A stretch of 64,000 bases of DNA from Palsa-504 sp963753195 (GCA_963753195.1 CAVWBH010000003.1:186001-250000); one strand, 5' to 3'; counted from the stretch's first letter, positions 31,949 to 41,846 are shown. Notes: generated by a model not told the origin, from the sequence alone. Numbers and translations are program-made.

Positions 31949-34530
31949 TCAGCCCCGGCGGCGGCGCGGGCCGAGACGGCGCAGGCGGAACCAGGCGAGC
32001 AGGCCGAAGATGATCGCCAGCCCGGCCTGGGCGCCCATGTCGCGCAGCCAGGTCCCGGCGGTGTGAGCCCACATCGGGTCGGTGAAGTTGCCGCCCGCGG
32101 TAGGCGAGATCACGTTGAGGTTCGCGGTCGAGGCGACCGCGCCGAACCCCCACCGGGACGGGGAGATCCAGGACAGCTGGTTCAGCCCGGCCTTGCCGGC
32201 CAGCGCGACCACACCGCCGGACAGGATGACCTGGATCATGGTCAGCAGCACCAGGAACGGCATCGCCTTCTCCGACGTGCTGACCAGGGCGGATACCAGC
32301 AGGCCGAGGCACATCGAGGCCAGGGCGAGCACGGCGATGCCGAGCAGGATCTCCAGCAGCGGGAAGCTCTTGAGGAACGAGCCCTGGGGCGGCATCGGCC
32401 TGCCGGCCAGCCCGAGCAGGACCAGGACGACCGACTGCACGACGGCGATGACGCCGAGGACCAGCAGCTTGGACGCGAGATACGCGCCGGAGGACAGGCC
32501 GGCCGCGCGTTCCCTGATGTAGATGCTCCGTTCCTTGACCAGCTCACGGACCGAGCTCGCGGTGCCGTCCAGGCAGGCGCAGACGACCAGCAGGAGCAGG
32601 GTCTCGCTGGCGTTCTGGTTGGTGCCGGGCGGCCCGGCCAGGCCCTGTTTGGAGCCGACCAGCCGGATCAGCACGCCGAGGATGATGGGCAGCAGGCCCA
32701 TGAACAGCAGGTAGCCGCGGTCGGCGGCGATCACCCGGACGTACCGGCGGGTCAGCGTGCCCATCTGCCGGAGCGCGCCGCGCCGCTGCGGCACCGCGTC
32801 GGGCACCTCGCCGGCCTCCGGGGCCTTGGGGGCCGACTTGGGGCGCTGGCCCAGGACGTACTGGGCGTGAGCGGGCGACCCGATGTACTCGGCGGCCCAG
32901 TCGCGGTCCGGGTAGCGCTCGAAGGCCTGGAACACTTCGGCCCAGCCGGTCAGGCCGAAGTATTGGAGCCCTTCGTCGGGCGGCCCGTAGTAGGCGATGT
33001 TCCCGCCGGGGACCAAGACGAGCAGCCGGTCGCAGGTATCCAGGTTGGCGACGCTGTGCGTGACGACGATGACCGTTCGGCCATCATGAGCCAGGTCGCG
33101 CATCTGCTCCATGACGGACTTGTCCAGGCCGGGGTCCAGGCCCGAGGTCGGCTCGTCGAGGAACAGCAGGGACGGCTTGGTCAGCAGTTCCTGCGCCACG
33201 TTGACCCGCTTGAGCTGGCCGCCGGACAGCCGGTCCGCGCGCGTGTTGGCGTGCTTGGTCAGGCCGAGCTCGGACATCACCTCATCGACCCGGGCGTCCC
33301 GCTCGTTCGCGCCGGTATCGGCCGGGAAGCGCAGCTCCGCCGAATACTGCAGCGCGCGGCGGGCGGTCAGCTGGGTGTGCAGCACGCTTTCCTGCGGGAC
33401 CAGGCCGATGCGGTGCCGGAGCTCGGGGTAGTTGCGGTACAGGTCGCGGTTGTCGTACAGCACCGTGCCGGTGTCGGCGGGCCGCATCCCGGTCAGCGCG
33501 CCGAGCAAGGTCGACTTGCCCGCGCCGCTCGGGCCGATGACGCCGACCAGGCTCTTCTCCGGGATCGGGAACGTGACGTTGTTCAGCAGCACCTTGCCGC
33601 CGCCGACCTTCACGACCAGATCCTGCGCGCTGAAGGTGACCTCGCCGTCATCGACGAACAGCCGCAGTTCGCCGCCCGCCAGCCGGAGCGTGGACCGCCC
33701 GATGCTGACGATGTCCGACTCGTTCAGCACCGCGGAGGAAACCTGCCGGCCATTGACGAAAGTGCCGTTGTGACTGCCGAGATCGACGATCTCGTAGGTC
33801 CCGGCGGGGGACTTGCGCAGTTCGGCATGGTGCCGCGACACGTCCAGGTCGGGCAGGACCAGGTCGTTGTCCGGGACGCGGCCGATGCGCAGGGCCTTGA
33901 CCGGCAGCGGCATGCGGGACGTCGGGCGGCGGTCGACGCTGGGCAGCAGATCGGGGGGGATGGCGGGGCTTCCGGCGGCCGCGGCCCACGGCTCGGGCGG
34001 CAGTTGGGGCTGGCGGGGGGGCTCGGGCTGGCGGAGCGCTTCGGGCTGACGGGGCGGCGCGGGCGCGACCGGGGTGGGCTGGGGCTGGTGGAGCGCTTCG
34101 GGCTGGCGGGCGCGGGCGCGACCGGGGTGGGCTGGGGCATGCAGCGCAGCACCGGCCCGTCGTCGGGATTGCCCAGGTGCACGACGCAGTCCACGGCGAC
34201 CGCGAACCGGTCGATTCGCTGCGGTCCGACGAAGGTCCCGTTGGTGCTGCCGACGTCCTCGAGAACCCACGTGTTGCCGTCGAGGCGCAGCAGGCCGTGC
34301 TTCCACGAGACACGCGAATCTTCCACCACGATGTCGGCCTTGGGATCGCGTCCGATGCGGTAGACGGTGCCGCCGCGCAGCGTGTGCTCCGAGGTCCGGG
34401 TCCGCACGACCAGGCTCGGCGTGCCGGGGGCATTGGCCGCGGCGGCCGACGGCGGCGCCTCGGCCAGTCCGGCCTGCGCGGACCCAGGGGGCGGCTGCTG
34501 GCCTGGCCAGTCGGAATGCTCGGGGGGCAT
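31949..34530 (-). pseudogene. Rv1747-like FHA-FHA-ABC transporter, frameshifted
   Basis: Across 2582 bp this encodes the parts of an ABC exporter with two FHA domains, like Rv1747 of Mycobacterium tuberculosis (865 residues, phosphorylated by Ser/Thr kinases). The first FHA lies in one frame from ATG 34530 (YRIGRDPKADIVVEDSRVSW). The second FHA (LRIGRVPDNDLVL), Walker A (GPSGAGKST), signature (LSGGQLKRVNVAQ), Walker B (LLFLDEPTSGLDPG) and six membrane segments lie in another frame that is open to 31949. The frames are joined at about 34104-34112, inside a proline-rich duplicated linker, where one repeat copy lacks 4 nt relative to its twin. Restoring 4 nt gives one continuous frame. The transporter frame alone is open from 34306, with an internal ATG at 33913. 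Confidence 0.85.
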
Positions 34531-34735
34531 GTCTCCAGAGTGTAGAGGGACTGGCGCTAAACGGGAATCAGCTGAACAATGCTTAAGCCGACAGCTCGTT
34601 TTGGCCTATCGGGTCGCGGACACGCTTGATACTGGAGCGTCCGGAACTCCGTCGCTGCGGGGGTAGGAAGATGATCGGTGTGAAGGCGCATCGGGAGAAC
34701 GTGGCTACCGTGGTGACGACGCCGGCAGGCCTGCG

Positions 34736-35518
34736 GTGAGCGCCGATCCCACCCGGCCGCTGCCCGAGTGGCGGCAGGAGTGGTCCGGACCCGCCGAGCC
34801 GCAGACCGTCGCGCGCCCCCGCCAGCGGCGGCGCAGGCGAGGGCCGTCCATCCTCCTGATCACGCTGCTCGTGATCGTCGTGCTGCTCGTGGTCAGCGAC
34901 CGGGTGGCCAACGCGTACGCCGAGAACAAGATGGCCAGTCAGGTCCAGTCGTCGCTGGCCCTGTCGGGCAAGCCGGACGTGACCATCCACGGCTTCCCGT
35001 TCTGGACGCAGCTGGCGGCGAAGGACTTCAAGAACGTGACGGTCACGGCCAGCAACGAGACCATCAACCTGGCCAGCGCGGGGAACGGGGCGCTGGAGAT
35101 CGCCAGCCTCAACGCCACGCTGCACGGCATGCACTTCAACGGGAGCGGCAGCGCGACGGTCGACCAGTTCAACGCCACCGCGCTGGTCACCCTCACGGCG
35201 CTGGGGAACGTCGGCGGCATCCCGCAGGGCATCACGCTGACCCCCGACGGCGGGAATCAGGTGAAGGCGACCATCAGCCTCGGCCCGTTCAGCGACTCGG
35301 CCGTGGCCCAGATCACCCAGTCCGGCGGGAACCAGATCAACGTCAAGATCATTGACGCCGGCGGGATACCGGCCTCCGCCCTGGGCAACCTGTCGGACTT
35401 CACCATCACGATCCCGAAGCTTCCGGCGGGAGTGACGATCCAGAACGTCAGCGTCACCCAGCAGGGCGTCCAGATGACCCTCGCCGGTCACAACACGGTA
35501 CTCAGCCAGAACTCCTGA
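34736..35518 (+). CDS. LmeA-like DUF2993 phospholipid-binding protein
   Basis: A 260-residue protein with a short basic cytosolic N terminus, one membrane segment (SILLITLLVIVVLLVVSDRV) and an extracytoplasmic DUF2993 domain (KPDVTIHGFPFWTQLAAKDF). LmeA of mycobacteria, from the same family, binds phospholipids and is needed for lipoarabinomannan elongation. The domain matches by its HGFPF motif and alternating beta strands. GTG start at 34736. It is divergent from the FHA-ABC gene with about 205 bp between. The HIT gene starts 11 bp after it. Confidence 0.82.
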   Translation: MSADPTRPLPEWRQEWSGPAEPQTVARPRQRRRRRGPSILLITLLVIVVLLVVSDRVANAYAENKMASQVQSSLALSGKPDVTIHGFPFWTQLAAKDFKNVTVTASNETINLASAGNGALEIASLNATLHGMHFNGSGSATVDQFNATALVTLTALGNVGGIPQGITLTPDGGNQVKATISLGPFSDSAVAQITQSGGNQINVKIIDAGGIPASALGNLSDFTITIPKLPAGVTIQNVSVTQQGVQMTLAGHNTVLSQNS

Positions 35519-35529
35519 GCCCGCGCCTG

Positions 35530-35952
35530 ATGCCAGCGACGTGCGCATTCTGCGCCATCATCCGCGGCGAGGAGAAGGCGGCGATCATCCTCGAGACGGA
35601 CCGGCTGATGGCCTTCCTCGATCACCGTCCGTTGTTCCTCGGTCATACCCTGCTGGTGCCGAAGCAGCATGTCGTCCTGCTCAGCGACCTGCCCGCCGAC
35701 CAGGGGCCGGAATTCTTCCGCACGGCCCAGCGCCTGGAGCGCGCGGTCGAGGACGGCCTGCAGGCCGACGGCTCGATGATCCTGGTCAACAACGTGATCA
35801 GCCAGTCGGTGCCGCACCTGCACCTGCACGTCATCCCCAGGAACCGCAAAGACGGCCTGCGCTTCTGGCTCGGCCCGCGCAAGAAGTACGACCCGGCGGC
35901 CGACGCCGAGGCGTACGCGGAACGGATCAGGGGCGCCCTTCCGGCGGACTAG
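35530..35952 (+). CDS. HIT family hydrolase
   Basis: A 140-residue histidine-triad protein. The triad is SVPHLHLHVIP; the N-terminal CAFCAII resembles the zinc-binding start of HIT proteins. They hydrolyse nucleotide phosphoesters or phosphoramidates such as AMP-lysine. The C-terminal coding end, including the stop, is duplicated directly downstream (35952-35986). The gene starts 11 bp after the LmeA-like gene. Confidence 0.92.
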   Translation: MPATCAFCAIIRGEEKAAIILETDRLMAFLDHRPLFLGHTLLVPKQHVVLLSDLPADQGPEFFRTAQRLERAVEDGLQADGSMILVNNVISQSVPHLHLHVIPRNRKDGLRFWLGPRKKYDPAADAEAYAERIRGALPAD

Positions 35953-35986
35953 CGGAACGGATCAGGGGCGCCCTCCCGGCGGACTA
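35917..35986 (+). repeat. 35-bp tandem duplication of the HIT gene 3' end
   Basis: The segment 35917-35951, ending in the HIT stop codon, is repeated at 35952-35986 with one base change (T to C). The second copy is not translated in the gene's frame because the first stop precedes it. Confidence 0.85.
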
Positions 35987-36091
35987 GCGGCCGCCCACGC
36001 CTTCCCGCCTGTCCCGCGCGTGCGGCGGCGTACCGTGGGGTACTCAGGCAGTGTCCCCTTTTCTGCCGATCCTTCCCCTGCCGAGGCCTTC

Positions 36092-36856
36092 ATGCCCGCC
36101 GACTACTCGGGTCCCAACCGTTTCGCGCGCGACCTGTTCGATCCGCTGCCCGCACGGTACGACCGCCTGGCCGAGATTCTCTCGTTCGGGCAGAACGGAC
36201 GATGGCGTTCGGCCATGGTCGAGAAGGTTTTGGCACCGGATGGCGGAGGGCCGGCAGACGGCGGGGGATCCTCGGACTCGCTGATCCTCGACGTCGCGTC
36301 GGGGACCGCGGGGGTCGCGCTCCAGCTCGAGAAGCGCGCCGGGCTCAGGGTGGTCGGCGTGGACCTGACCGAGGAGATGCTGCGGGAAGGGCACCGGCGG
36401 GTGGCCTCAGCCGGGCTGGGGAACCGGATCGGGCTGATCGCCGGGCGGGCGGAGCAGCTGCCCTTTCCCGACGGCCACTTCGACGCGCTGACCTTCACCT
36501 ACCTGCTCAGGTACGTCCAGGATCCGCAGGCGACGCTGGCCGAGCTCGGCCGCGTCCTGCGGCCCGGCGGCACCATGGCCAGCCTGGAGTTCTGCGACCC
36601 GGCCGGGACGGTGTGGTGGCCGGCCTGGTGGGCGTACACGAGGCTGCTGCTGCCGGCCGGCGGCCTGGCGCTGGGTGGCCGGGAGTGGTACCGAGTCGGG
36701 CGTTTCCTCGGGCCGAACATCTCGGCCCACTACCGCCGGTACCCGGTCTCGTGGACCGTGCGGGCCTGGGAGAAGGCGGGGTTCACCGACGTGGGCGCCC
36801 GGACCATGAGCCTGGGCGGCGGCCTGGTCATGTGGGGCCAGCGTGCCGACGCCTGA
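36092..36856 (+). CDS. UbiE/MenG-type SAM methyltransferase
   Basis: A 254-residue methyltransferase similar to demethylmenaquinone methyltransferase: FDPLPARYDRLAEILSFGQN at the N terminus, the SAM site LILDVASGTAGVALQLE, GVDLTEEML, then AEQLPFPDGHFDALTFTYLLR and RVLRPGGTMASLEF. Members methylate quinones in the membrane. A membrane protein gene overlaps its end by 14 bp, consistent with a quinone or isoprenoid pathway, but neither substrate is proven. The ATG at 36092 has GAGG 5 nt upstream. Confidence 0.82.
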   Translation: MPADYSGPNRFARDLFDPLPARYDRLAEILSFGQNGRWRSAMVEKVLAPDGGGPADGGGSSDSLILDVASGTAGVALQLEKRAGLRVVGVDLTEEMLREGHRRVASAGLGNRIGLIAGRAEQLPFPDGHFDALTFTYLLRYVQDPQATLAELGRVLRPGGTMASLEFCDPAGTVWWPAWWAYTRLLLPAGGLALGGREWYRVGRFLGPNISAHYRRYPVSWTVRAWEKAGFTDVGARTMSLGGGLVMWGQRADA

Positions 36857-37589
36857 CGGGCCGGAACCACGCTCCCCCGCGTACTACGCCGCCCGGCCGG
36901 GCGGATGGCGGGACTGGTGGACGCTGCTGCACCCGCCGTACACCGCCTGGCACCTGTCCTACGTGGTGATCGGCGCCGCGCTCGCGCCGCACGTGCAGGC
37001 CAGCAGGCTGATCGCGGCGGTGCTGGCGTTCTTCCTGGCCGTGGGGCTGGCCGCGCATGCGCTCGACGAGCTCAGCGGCCGGCCGCTGCGGACCCGGATC
37101 CCGTCGCCGGTGCTGGTCGCGGTCATCGCCGCGGGCCTGGCCGGGGCGCTGGCCCTGGGCGTGTTCGGGGTGGCCCGGGCCGGCTGGGCGCTGATCCCGT
37201 TCATGGTGGCCGGCCCCGTCCTGGTCATCGCCTACAACGCCGAGCTGTTCGGCGGGGTGATACATACCGATGCCGGCTTCGCCGCCGCCTGGGGCGCGTT
37301 CCCCGTGCTGACCGGCTACGTGGCGCAGACCGGCTCACTGGCCGTGGCCCCGGTGCTGGCCGCGGCCGGCGCGTTCTTCCTGTCCCTGGCCCAGCGGCGG
37401 CTGAGCACCCCGGCCCGGGACATCCGGCGCCGGGCCGTGCGGGTGGACGGCAGCATCACCTTCGGCGACGGCCGCGTCGTGCCGGTCACCGCCGACGGGC
37501 TGCTCACGCCCCTGGAACAGGCCCTGCGGAGCTCGTCATGGGCCATTGTCCTGCTCGCCGCCGCCCTGGCCGTGGCCCGGCTGAGCTGA
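36843..37589 (+). CDS. Polytopic membrane protein, UbiA-like
   Basis: A 248-residue integral membrane protein with about six hydrophobic segments. The opening WWTLLHPPYTAWHLSYVVIG and HALDELSGRPLRTRIP resemble the UbiA prenyltransferase fold, but the standard NDxxDxxxD motif is not complete, so I do not claim prenyltransferase activity. GTG start at 36843, overlapping the methyltransferase by 14 bp and preceded by GGGG, so co-translated. Its 3' end overlaps soxR on the other strand by 54 bp. Confidence 0.6.
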   Translation: MPTPDGPEPRSPAYYAARPGGWRDWWTLLHPPYTAWHLSYVVIGAALAPHVQASRLIAAVLAFFLAVGLAAHALDELSGRPLRTRIPSPVLVAVIAAGLAGALALGVFGVARAGWALIPFMVAGPVLVIAYNAELFGGVIHTDAGFAAAWGAFPVLTGYVAQTGSLAVAPVLAAAGAFFLSLAQRRLSTPARDIRRRAVRVDGSITFGDGRVVPVTADGLLTPLEQALRSSSWAIVLLAAALAVARLS

Positions 37590-38033
37590 CAGCCGCCGGG
37601 GCCCCGCGCCGGACGCGCCGAGCAGGTCGCCCGGGTTAGCCAGCTGGCATGCGGTCAGCGACAGGCAACCGCAGCCGATGCAGCCGGCCAGCCGGTCCCG
37701 CAGGTCCTGCAGGTGGCTGATCCGTTCGTCCAGATCGCGGCGCCAGGCCGCGGACAGGCGCGCCCAGTCCCGCGTGGTGGGCGTCCGGCGGGCGGGCAGC
37801 GTGTCCAGCGCGGCCTTGATCCTGGCCAGCGGGATGCCGACGCGCTGAGAGGCGCGGATGAAGGCCACCCGGCGTATTGTGGCTCGGGGATACCGCCGCT
37901 GGTTACCGGCCGTTCGGCGTGCCGAGATCAGGCCCCGGGCCTCGTAGAAGTGCAACGCGGAAACCGTCACGCCGCTGCGGGCGGCCAGCTGGCCGACGGT
38001 GATCTCCCGCGTCGTGGGGGGAAGCTGCGTCAT
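37536..38033 (-). CDS. soxR: SoxR, redox-sensing MerR-family regulator
   Basis: A 165-residue transcription factor. The N-terminal MerR winged helix reads LAARSGVTVSALHFYEARGL; the [2Fe-2S] cluster motif Cx2CxCx5C is complete in CIGCGCLSLTAC. Cluster oxidation by redox-active compounds activates transcription. In actinomycetes SoxR responds to the strain's own pigments and controls membrane enzymes. A sox box lies 9 bp upstream of its start (38042-38059). The start is at 38033. It overlaps the membrane gene on the plus strand. Confidence 0.95.
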   Translation of the reverse strand: MTQLPPTTREITVGQLAARSGVTVSALHFYEARGLISARRTAGNQRRYPRATIRRVAFIRASQRVGIPLARIKAALDTLPARRTPTTRDWARLSAAWRRDLDERISHLQDLRDRLAGCIGCGCLSLTACQLANPGDLLGASGAGPRRLSAQPGHGQGGGEQDNGP

Positions 38034-38041
38034 CGGGCGGG

Positions 38042-38059
38042 CCTCAACCTTACTTGAGG
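38042..38059. promoter_or_regulatory. SoxR operator (sox box)
   Basis: CCTCAACCTTACTTGAGG is an 18-bp dyad whose outer bases equal those of the E. coli SoxR site CCTCAAGTTAACTTGAGG. It overlaps the region just upstream of soxR and may serve soxR itself, the divergent phosphatase gene (start 38219), or both. Confidence 0.85.
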
Positions 38060-38218
38060 TTCCAGATTAGCGAGGAGACCTTCCTTCGAATACCCTCAAT
38101 CGGGCATAAATACGTCTTTTCGGGATTAAGGTGAGTCATCGGAACTCCTGTCTTAACGTGCCGTCCGTAGCTCATAATTGACAAGAGCGCAGCCAGCGAT
38201 GCCATCAGGAGACAGCAC

Positions 38219-40531
38219 ATGACATCGGGCATGTCGGGGAAGGGCAGCGCTCTCGGGGCAAGCGACTCCGAGAGCGGTGCTCCTACTAAGCGTGCCCCGG
38301 CTCCGCGGCCCCCGGAAGACCGAGGTCACGGAGCCCGCCGCAGCCGCGCCAGCAGCAACGGCACCCCGCGGGTCCCGCCCGCCGGTCCCGTGAACACCGA
38401 CCCCCAGGAGGCCGGCATAGGCGGTACCGAGGGGGCCTTCCCCGACGGCATCGGCGCCGAGAGCGTGCCGACCGCGCTCTCCTCATCAGTGCGCACGCTC
38501 ATTCTCGGCATCGATTACGACGGGCGGATCGTCCAGCACGACCGCACCGCGCCGCGCATCCTCGCGCGCGAGCCCGACGAGCTGCTCGGCGCCCAGCTCA
38601 GCGACCTGACGGCCCGGCCGCCGGACGGCGCCGCCGCGATCGGCGGCCTGCTGGAGGCGATCCGGGCCGACCGCGAGGGCACCGCGATACTGACCGTGCA
38701 GACCCGCGACGGGCGGTCGGCCGAGGCGGTGGTGACGGTGCACCCGATGCGCGCGGAGGGCGCCGGCCTGGCCGCGCTGGCCGTGCTCCGCATTCCCGTG
38801 CCGCAGGCCGAGCGGTTCGTCGATCCCGCGGTTATGCGCAGGCAGATGCTCGACGAGACCTTCACCAGGATCGGCGACACGCTCGACATTGAGCAGGTGG
38901 CCAGCGAGCTGCTCGGCGCGCTGGTGCCGCACTTCTGCAACGCCGCTGACCTGCTGCTGCTGGAGAGCCTGGTCGGCGACGACGAGCTGCCCACCGACGG
39001 GCCCGAGGGATCGGTGCCGCTGCGCCGGATCGCGCTGCGGCACGAGCGGCAGGACCCCGCCTGGGAGGCCGCCTTCCCGACCGGGGAGATCCTGCGCTAC
39101 CCGGCGAATACGCCCTACTACAACTGCATGGACACGGCCAAGCCCGTGCTCGAGACCACCATCAGCAAGAGCCAGGCGGGCGAGATCGCCCGGGCGTGGC
39201 AGCGCAAGCCGGTGGCCAAGCTGCTGTCCGGCGCCTCGATGCTGATGCTCCCGCTGGTGGCCCGGGGCACCATACTGGGCTTCTTCGCCTGCACCAGGCA
39301 GGCGGGGTTCCGCCGGTTCGACGCCTACGACACCGAGATCGGGATGGACTTCGCGTCCCGGGCCGCCATGTTCATCGACAACGCCCGCCGTTACAGCCGG
39401 GAGCACGCGACCGCGCTGACCCTGCAGCGCAGCATGCTCCCGACCGGGCTGTCCTCGCCGTCCTCGGTCGAGGTCCGGCACCGCTACCTGCCCGGCAACA
39501 AGCTCATCGAGGTGGGCGGCGACTGGTATGAGTCCATCGCCCTGCCCGGGGGACGCGTCGCCCTCGTGGTCGGGGACGTGGCCGGGCACGGCGTGCGCGC
39601 CGCCGTCACCATGGGCCGGCTGCGGACGGCCATTCACACCCTGGCCATGCTCGAGCTGCCGCCGGCTGAATCACTGCAGCAGCTCGACGAGCTCATGCAC
39701 ACCCTCGGCGAGCGCGAGCCGCACTTCGCGACGTGCGCGTACGCCGTCTACGACGCGGTGAGCGGCGACTGCGAGGTGGCGGTGGCCGGCCACCTGCCGC
39801 CGCTGCTGGTGCACCCGGACGGCAGCAACGAGCTGCTGGACGTCCCGCCCGCGCCGCCGCTGGGCATCGGTGACGGCGAGGTGGAGAGCCGGCAGTTCAA
39901 GATCGAAGACGGCAGCCTGTTCGTCCTGTACACCGACGGCCTGGTGGAGAACAAGGGCCAGGACATCAGCGACGGGCTGGCCCGGCTGCGCGGCATCTTC
40001 GGCCCCGGGTCACCGACCCGCCCACTGGAGGACCTGTGCAAGGCCACCCTGGACGGGGTGTACTCCGATCACCAGCGCGACGACATCGCGCTGCTGATCG
40101 CGCGGCTGCGGCGGCTGCCCGCGGACCACCACGCGTCGTGGACGTTCGAGCCCAAGCTGACCGCGGTGCGGGAGGCGCGCGCGGTGCTCACCGAGCCGAT
40201 GAAGCGCTGGGACCTGGAAGACATGCTCCCGACCACCGAGCTGCTCGTCTCCGAGCTGGTGACCAACGCGGTCAGGTACTCCCACGGCGACGTGACGCTG
40301 CGGCTGGTCAACGAGAAGGCACTGGTCTGCGAGGTGCTGGACAACTCCGCGGCGCTGCCCAGGCTCCGCCAGGCCAACAGCGAGGACGAGAATGGCCGGG
40401 GCCTGCAGGTCGTCCGGCAGCTCTCCAAGCGCTGGGGCGCGCGCCGCACGCCGGCCGGCAAGGTCGTCTGGTGCGAGCAGCCGCTGCCGGGCGTCCCCGG
40501 CCCGATGGAGGACTGGCAGCCGCTGCACTAG
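38219..40531 (+). CDS. PAS-GAF-SpoIIE (PP2C) phosphatase with anti-sigma-like ATPase domain
   Basis: A 770-residue signalling protein. Residues of about 95-200 form a PAS-like domain (LILGIDYDGRIVQHDR) and 215-395 a GAF-like domain. About 415-620 form a SpoIIE/PP2C phosphatase (GGDWYESIALPGGRVALVVG, GDVAGHG, LYTDGLVE). About 635-755 is a GHKL ATPase of the RsbW/SpoIIAB type (LVSELVTNAVRYSHG and ENGRGLQVVRQLS). Such proteins combine dephosphorylation of anti-anti-sigma factors with anti-sigma kinase activity in one chain and thereby tune sigma factor activity. ATG at 38219 with AGGAG 7 nt upstream. It faces soxR and could be influenced by the sox box. Confidence 0.92.
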   Translation: MTSGMSGKGSALGASDSESGAPTKRAPAPRPPEDRGHGARRSRASSNGTPRVPPAGPVNTDPQEAGIGGTEGAFPDGIGAESVPTALSSSVRTLILGIDYDGRIVQHDRTAPRILAREPDELLGAQLSDLTARPPDGAAAIGGLLEAIRADREGTAILTVQTRDGRSAEAVVTVHPMRAEGAGLAALAVLRIPVPQAERFVDPAVMRRQMLDETFTRIGDTLDIEQVASELLGALVPHFCNAADLLLLESLVGDDELPTDGPEGSVPLRRIALRHERQDPAWEAAFPTGEILRYPANTPYYNCMDTAKPVLETTISKSQAGEIARAWQRKPVAKLLSGASMLMLPLVARGTILGFFACTRQAGFRRFDAYDTEIGMDFASRAAMFIDNARRYSREHATALTLQRSMLPTGLSSPSSVEVRHRYLPGNKLIEVGGDWYESIALPGGRVALVVGDVAGHGVRAAVTMGRLRTAIHTLAMLELPPAESLQQLDELMHTLGEREPHFATCAYAVYDAVSGDCEVAVAGHLPPLLVHPDGSNELLDVPPAPPLGIGDGEVESRQFKIEDGSLFVLYTDGLVENKGQDISDGLARLRGIFGPGSPTRPLEDLCKATLDGVYSDHQRDDIALLIARLRRLPADHHASWTFEPKLTAVREARAVLTEPMKRWDLEDMLPTTELLVSELVTNAVRYSHGDVTLRLVNEKALVCEVLDNSAALPRLRQANSEDENGRGLQVVRQLSKRWGARRTPAGKVVWCEQPLPGVPGPMEDWQPLH

Positions 40532-40556
40532 GGCGCGCTGCCGGTGCTATTGGGGG

Positions 40557-41846
40557 TTACAGGGCCTGCGCGTTCGCGGTGATCATGTGGGTCTTGTTGC
40601 GGCCGGTTTCCTTGGCGTAGTACAGGGCGGCGTCGGCGGCGGCGAGCATGTCGGTCAGCTCGCGGCTCTCGCCGTTCAGCGAGGCGACGCCGACCGAGAT
40701 GGTGACCTGGACGGCCGGGCCGGAGGCCGGATCGTCGCCGATCGGGACGGACAGCCCGGCGATGTGCGCGCGCAGGCGCTCGGCGACGCTGAGCGCGTCG
40801 GCCTCGCGGGCGTGCGGCAGCAAGATGGCGAACTCCTCGCCGCCGAACCGCCCGGCCAGGTCGTAGGACCGCAGCTGGCTGCGCAGGCCGTCGGTGACGG
40901 CCCGCAGCGTCTTGTCTCCGACCAGGTGGCCGTGGGTGTCGTTGACCAGCTTGAAGTGGTCGATGTCGACCAGGGCGAGGGCCAGCGGGGTGCCGGTGCG
41001 GACCGCGCGGGCGATCTCGGCTTCGGCCTCCTGCTCCCAGGTCGAGGCGTTGAGCAGCCCGGTCTTGGTGTCGATCCTGGACTTGGCGAGCAGCTGCCCG
41101 TGCATCATGAAACGCCGGACCAGCAGCACGGTGGGCACGGCGAAGACCGACAGCAAAGGGCTGACCGCGACGACGATGGTGATCAGCACGCCGAGGTCGA
41201 ACTCCGCGAAGTCGGCCACCAGCGCCTCGCGGTTGAACTCCAGGTCGGCGAACCGGACCGTGGGATCGGTCAGCTTGATCCCGCCCACGATCAGCACCTG
41301 GTGCCCCCGGCGGCCGACCTGTTCAGCCACGGCGACCGCCACCGCCCAGGTCAGCGCGTGTACGCCGGTGCCGATCGCGCCGCCGGCGAACGAGGCGGGA
41401 AACACGCGGAACAGCACCGAGGCCGCGCCGTAGGACAGGGCGATCGCGCTCACGGTGAACACCCGGCGGTAGACGATCCCGCGGAACACCCAGAACTGCG
41501 TGAGCACGTACAGCGGGATAGGCGTCACGATGGCGTAGAAGGGCGGCAGCAAGATCGCGATCGGCAGCACCCAGACCGTGATGAAGTCCCTGGTAATCCC
41601 GCCTTGCCGGTACACCACCCGCGGCGTCGCCGCGACCGAGATCAGGCCGCAGCCCAGCAGCAGCGCGAACTTCCACGCATCCGCGGCGTACCAGGTCGTC
41701 TCGGCGGCCGCCACGACAGCCGCCACCGCCGCGGCGAGCACGACGGCGCCGACGTAGCACCGCAGCACCCGCGGAAGCTTCCACCAGGCCCAGTCCCGTA
41801 CATCCGCGCACGCCAGCAGGCGGCGGGTGAGGGACGAGGCTTCCAT
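40557..41846 (-). CDS. Diguanylate cyclase (GGDEF domain) with polytopic membrane sensor
   Basis: A 429-residue protein with seven or so membrane segments in its first 255 residues and a C-terminal GGDEF domain. The catalytic motif is GRFGGEEFAILLP, so the active site is intact. LALVDIDHFKLVNDTHGH is the usual metal- and GTP-binding region, and YYAKETGRNKT the C-terminal motif. It should make cyclic di-GMP, which in actinomycetes controls development. The inhibitory RxxD site is not obvious. It converges on the SpoIIE phosphatase, 25 bp from its stop. Confidence 0.92.
   Translation of the reverse strand: MEASSLTRRLLACADVRDWAWWKLPRVLRCYVGAVVLAAAVAAVVAAAETTWYAADAWKFALLLGCGLISVAATPRVVYRQGGITRDFITVWVLPIAILLPPFYAIVTPIPLYVLTQFWVFRGIVYRRVFTVSAIALSYGAASVLFRVFPASFAGGAIGTGVHALTWAVAVAVAEQVGRRGHQVLIVGGIKLTDPTVRFADLEFNREALVADFAEFDLGVLITIVVAVSPLLSVFAVPTVLLVRRFMMHGQLLAKSRIDTKTGLLNASTWEQEAEAEIARAVRTGTPLALALVDIDHFKLVNDTHGHLVGDKTLRAVTDGLRSQLRSYDLAGRFGGEEFAILLPHAREADALSVAERLRAHIAGLSVPIGDDPASGPAVQVTISVGVASLNGESRELTDMLAAADAALYYAKETGRNKTHMITANAQAL

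Noticed and set aside
34583..35548. Minus-strand frame of 321 codons opposite the LmeA-like gene
   Set aside because: Composition is Arg/Val/Gly-rich with no motif, while the plus strand has a clear membrane segment and DUF2993 domain.
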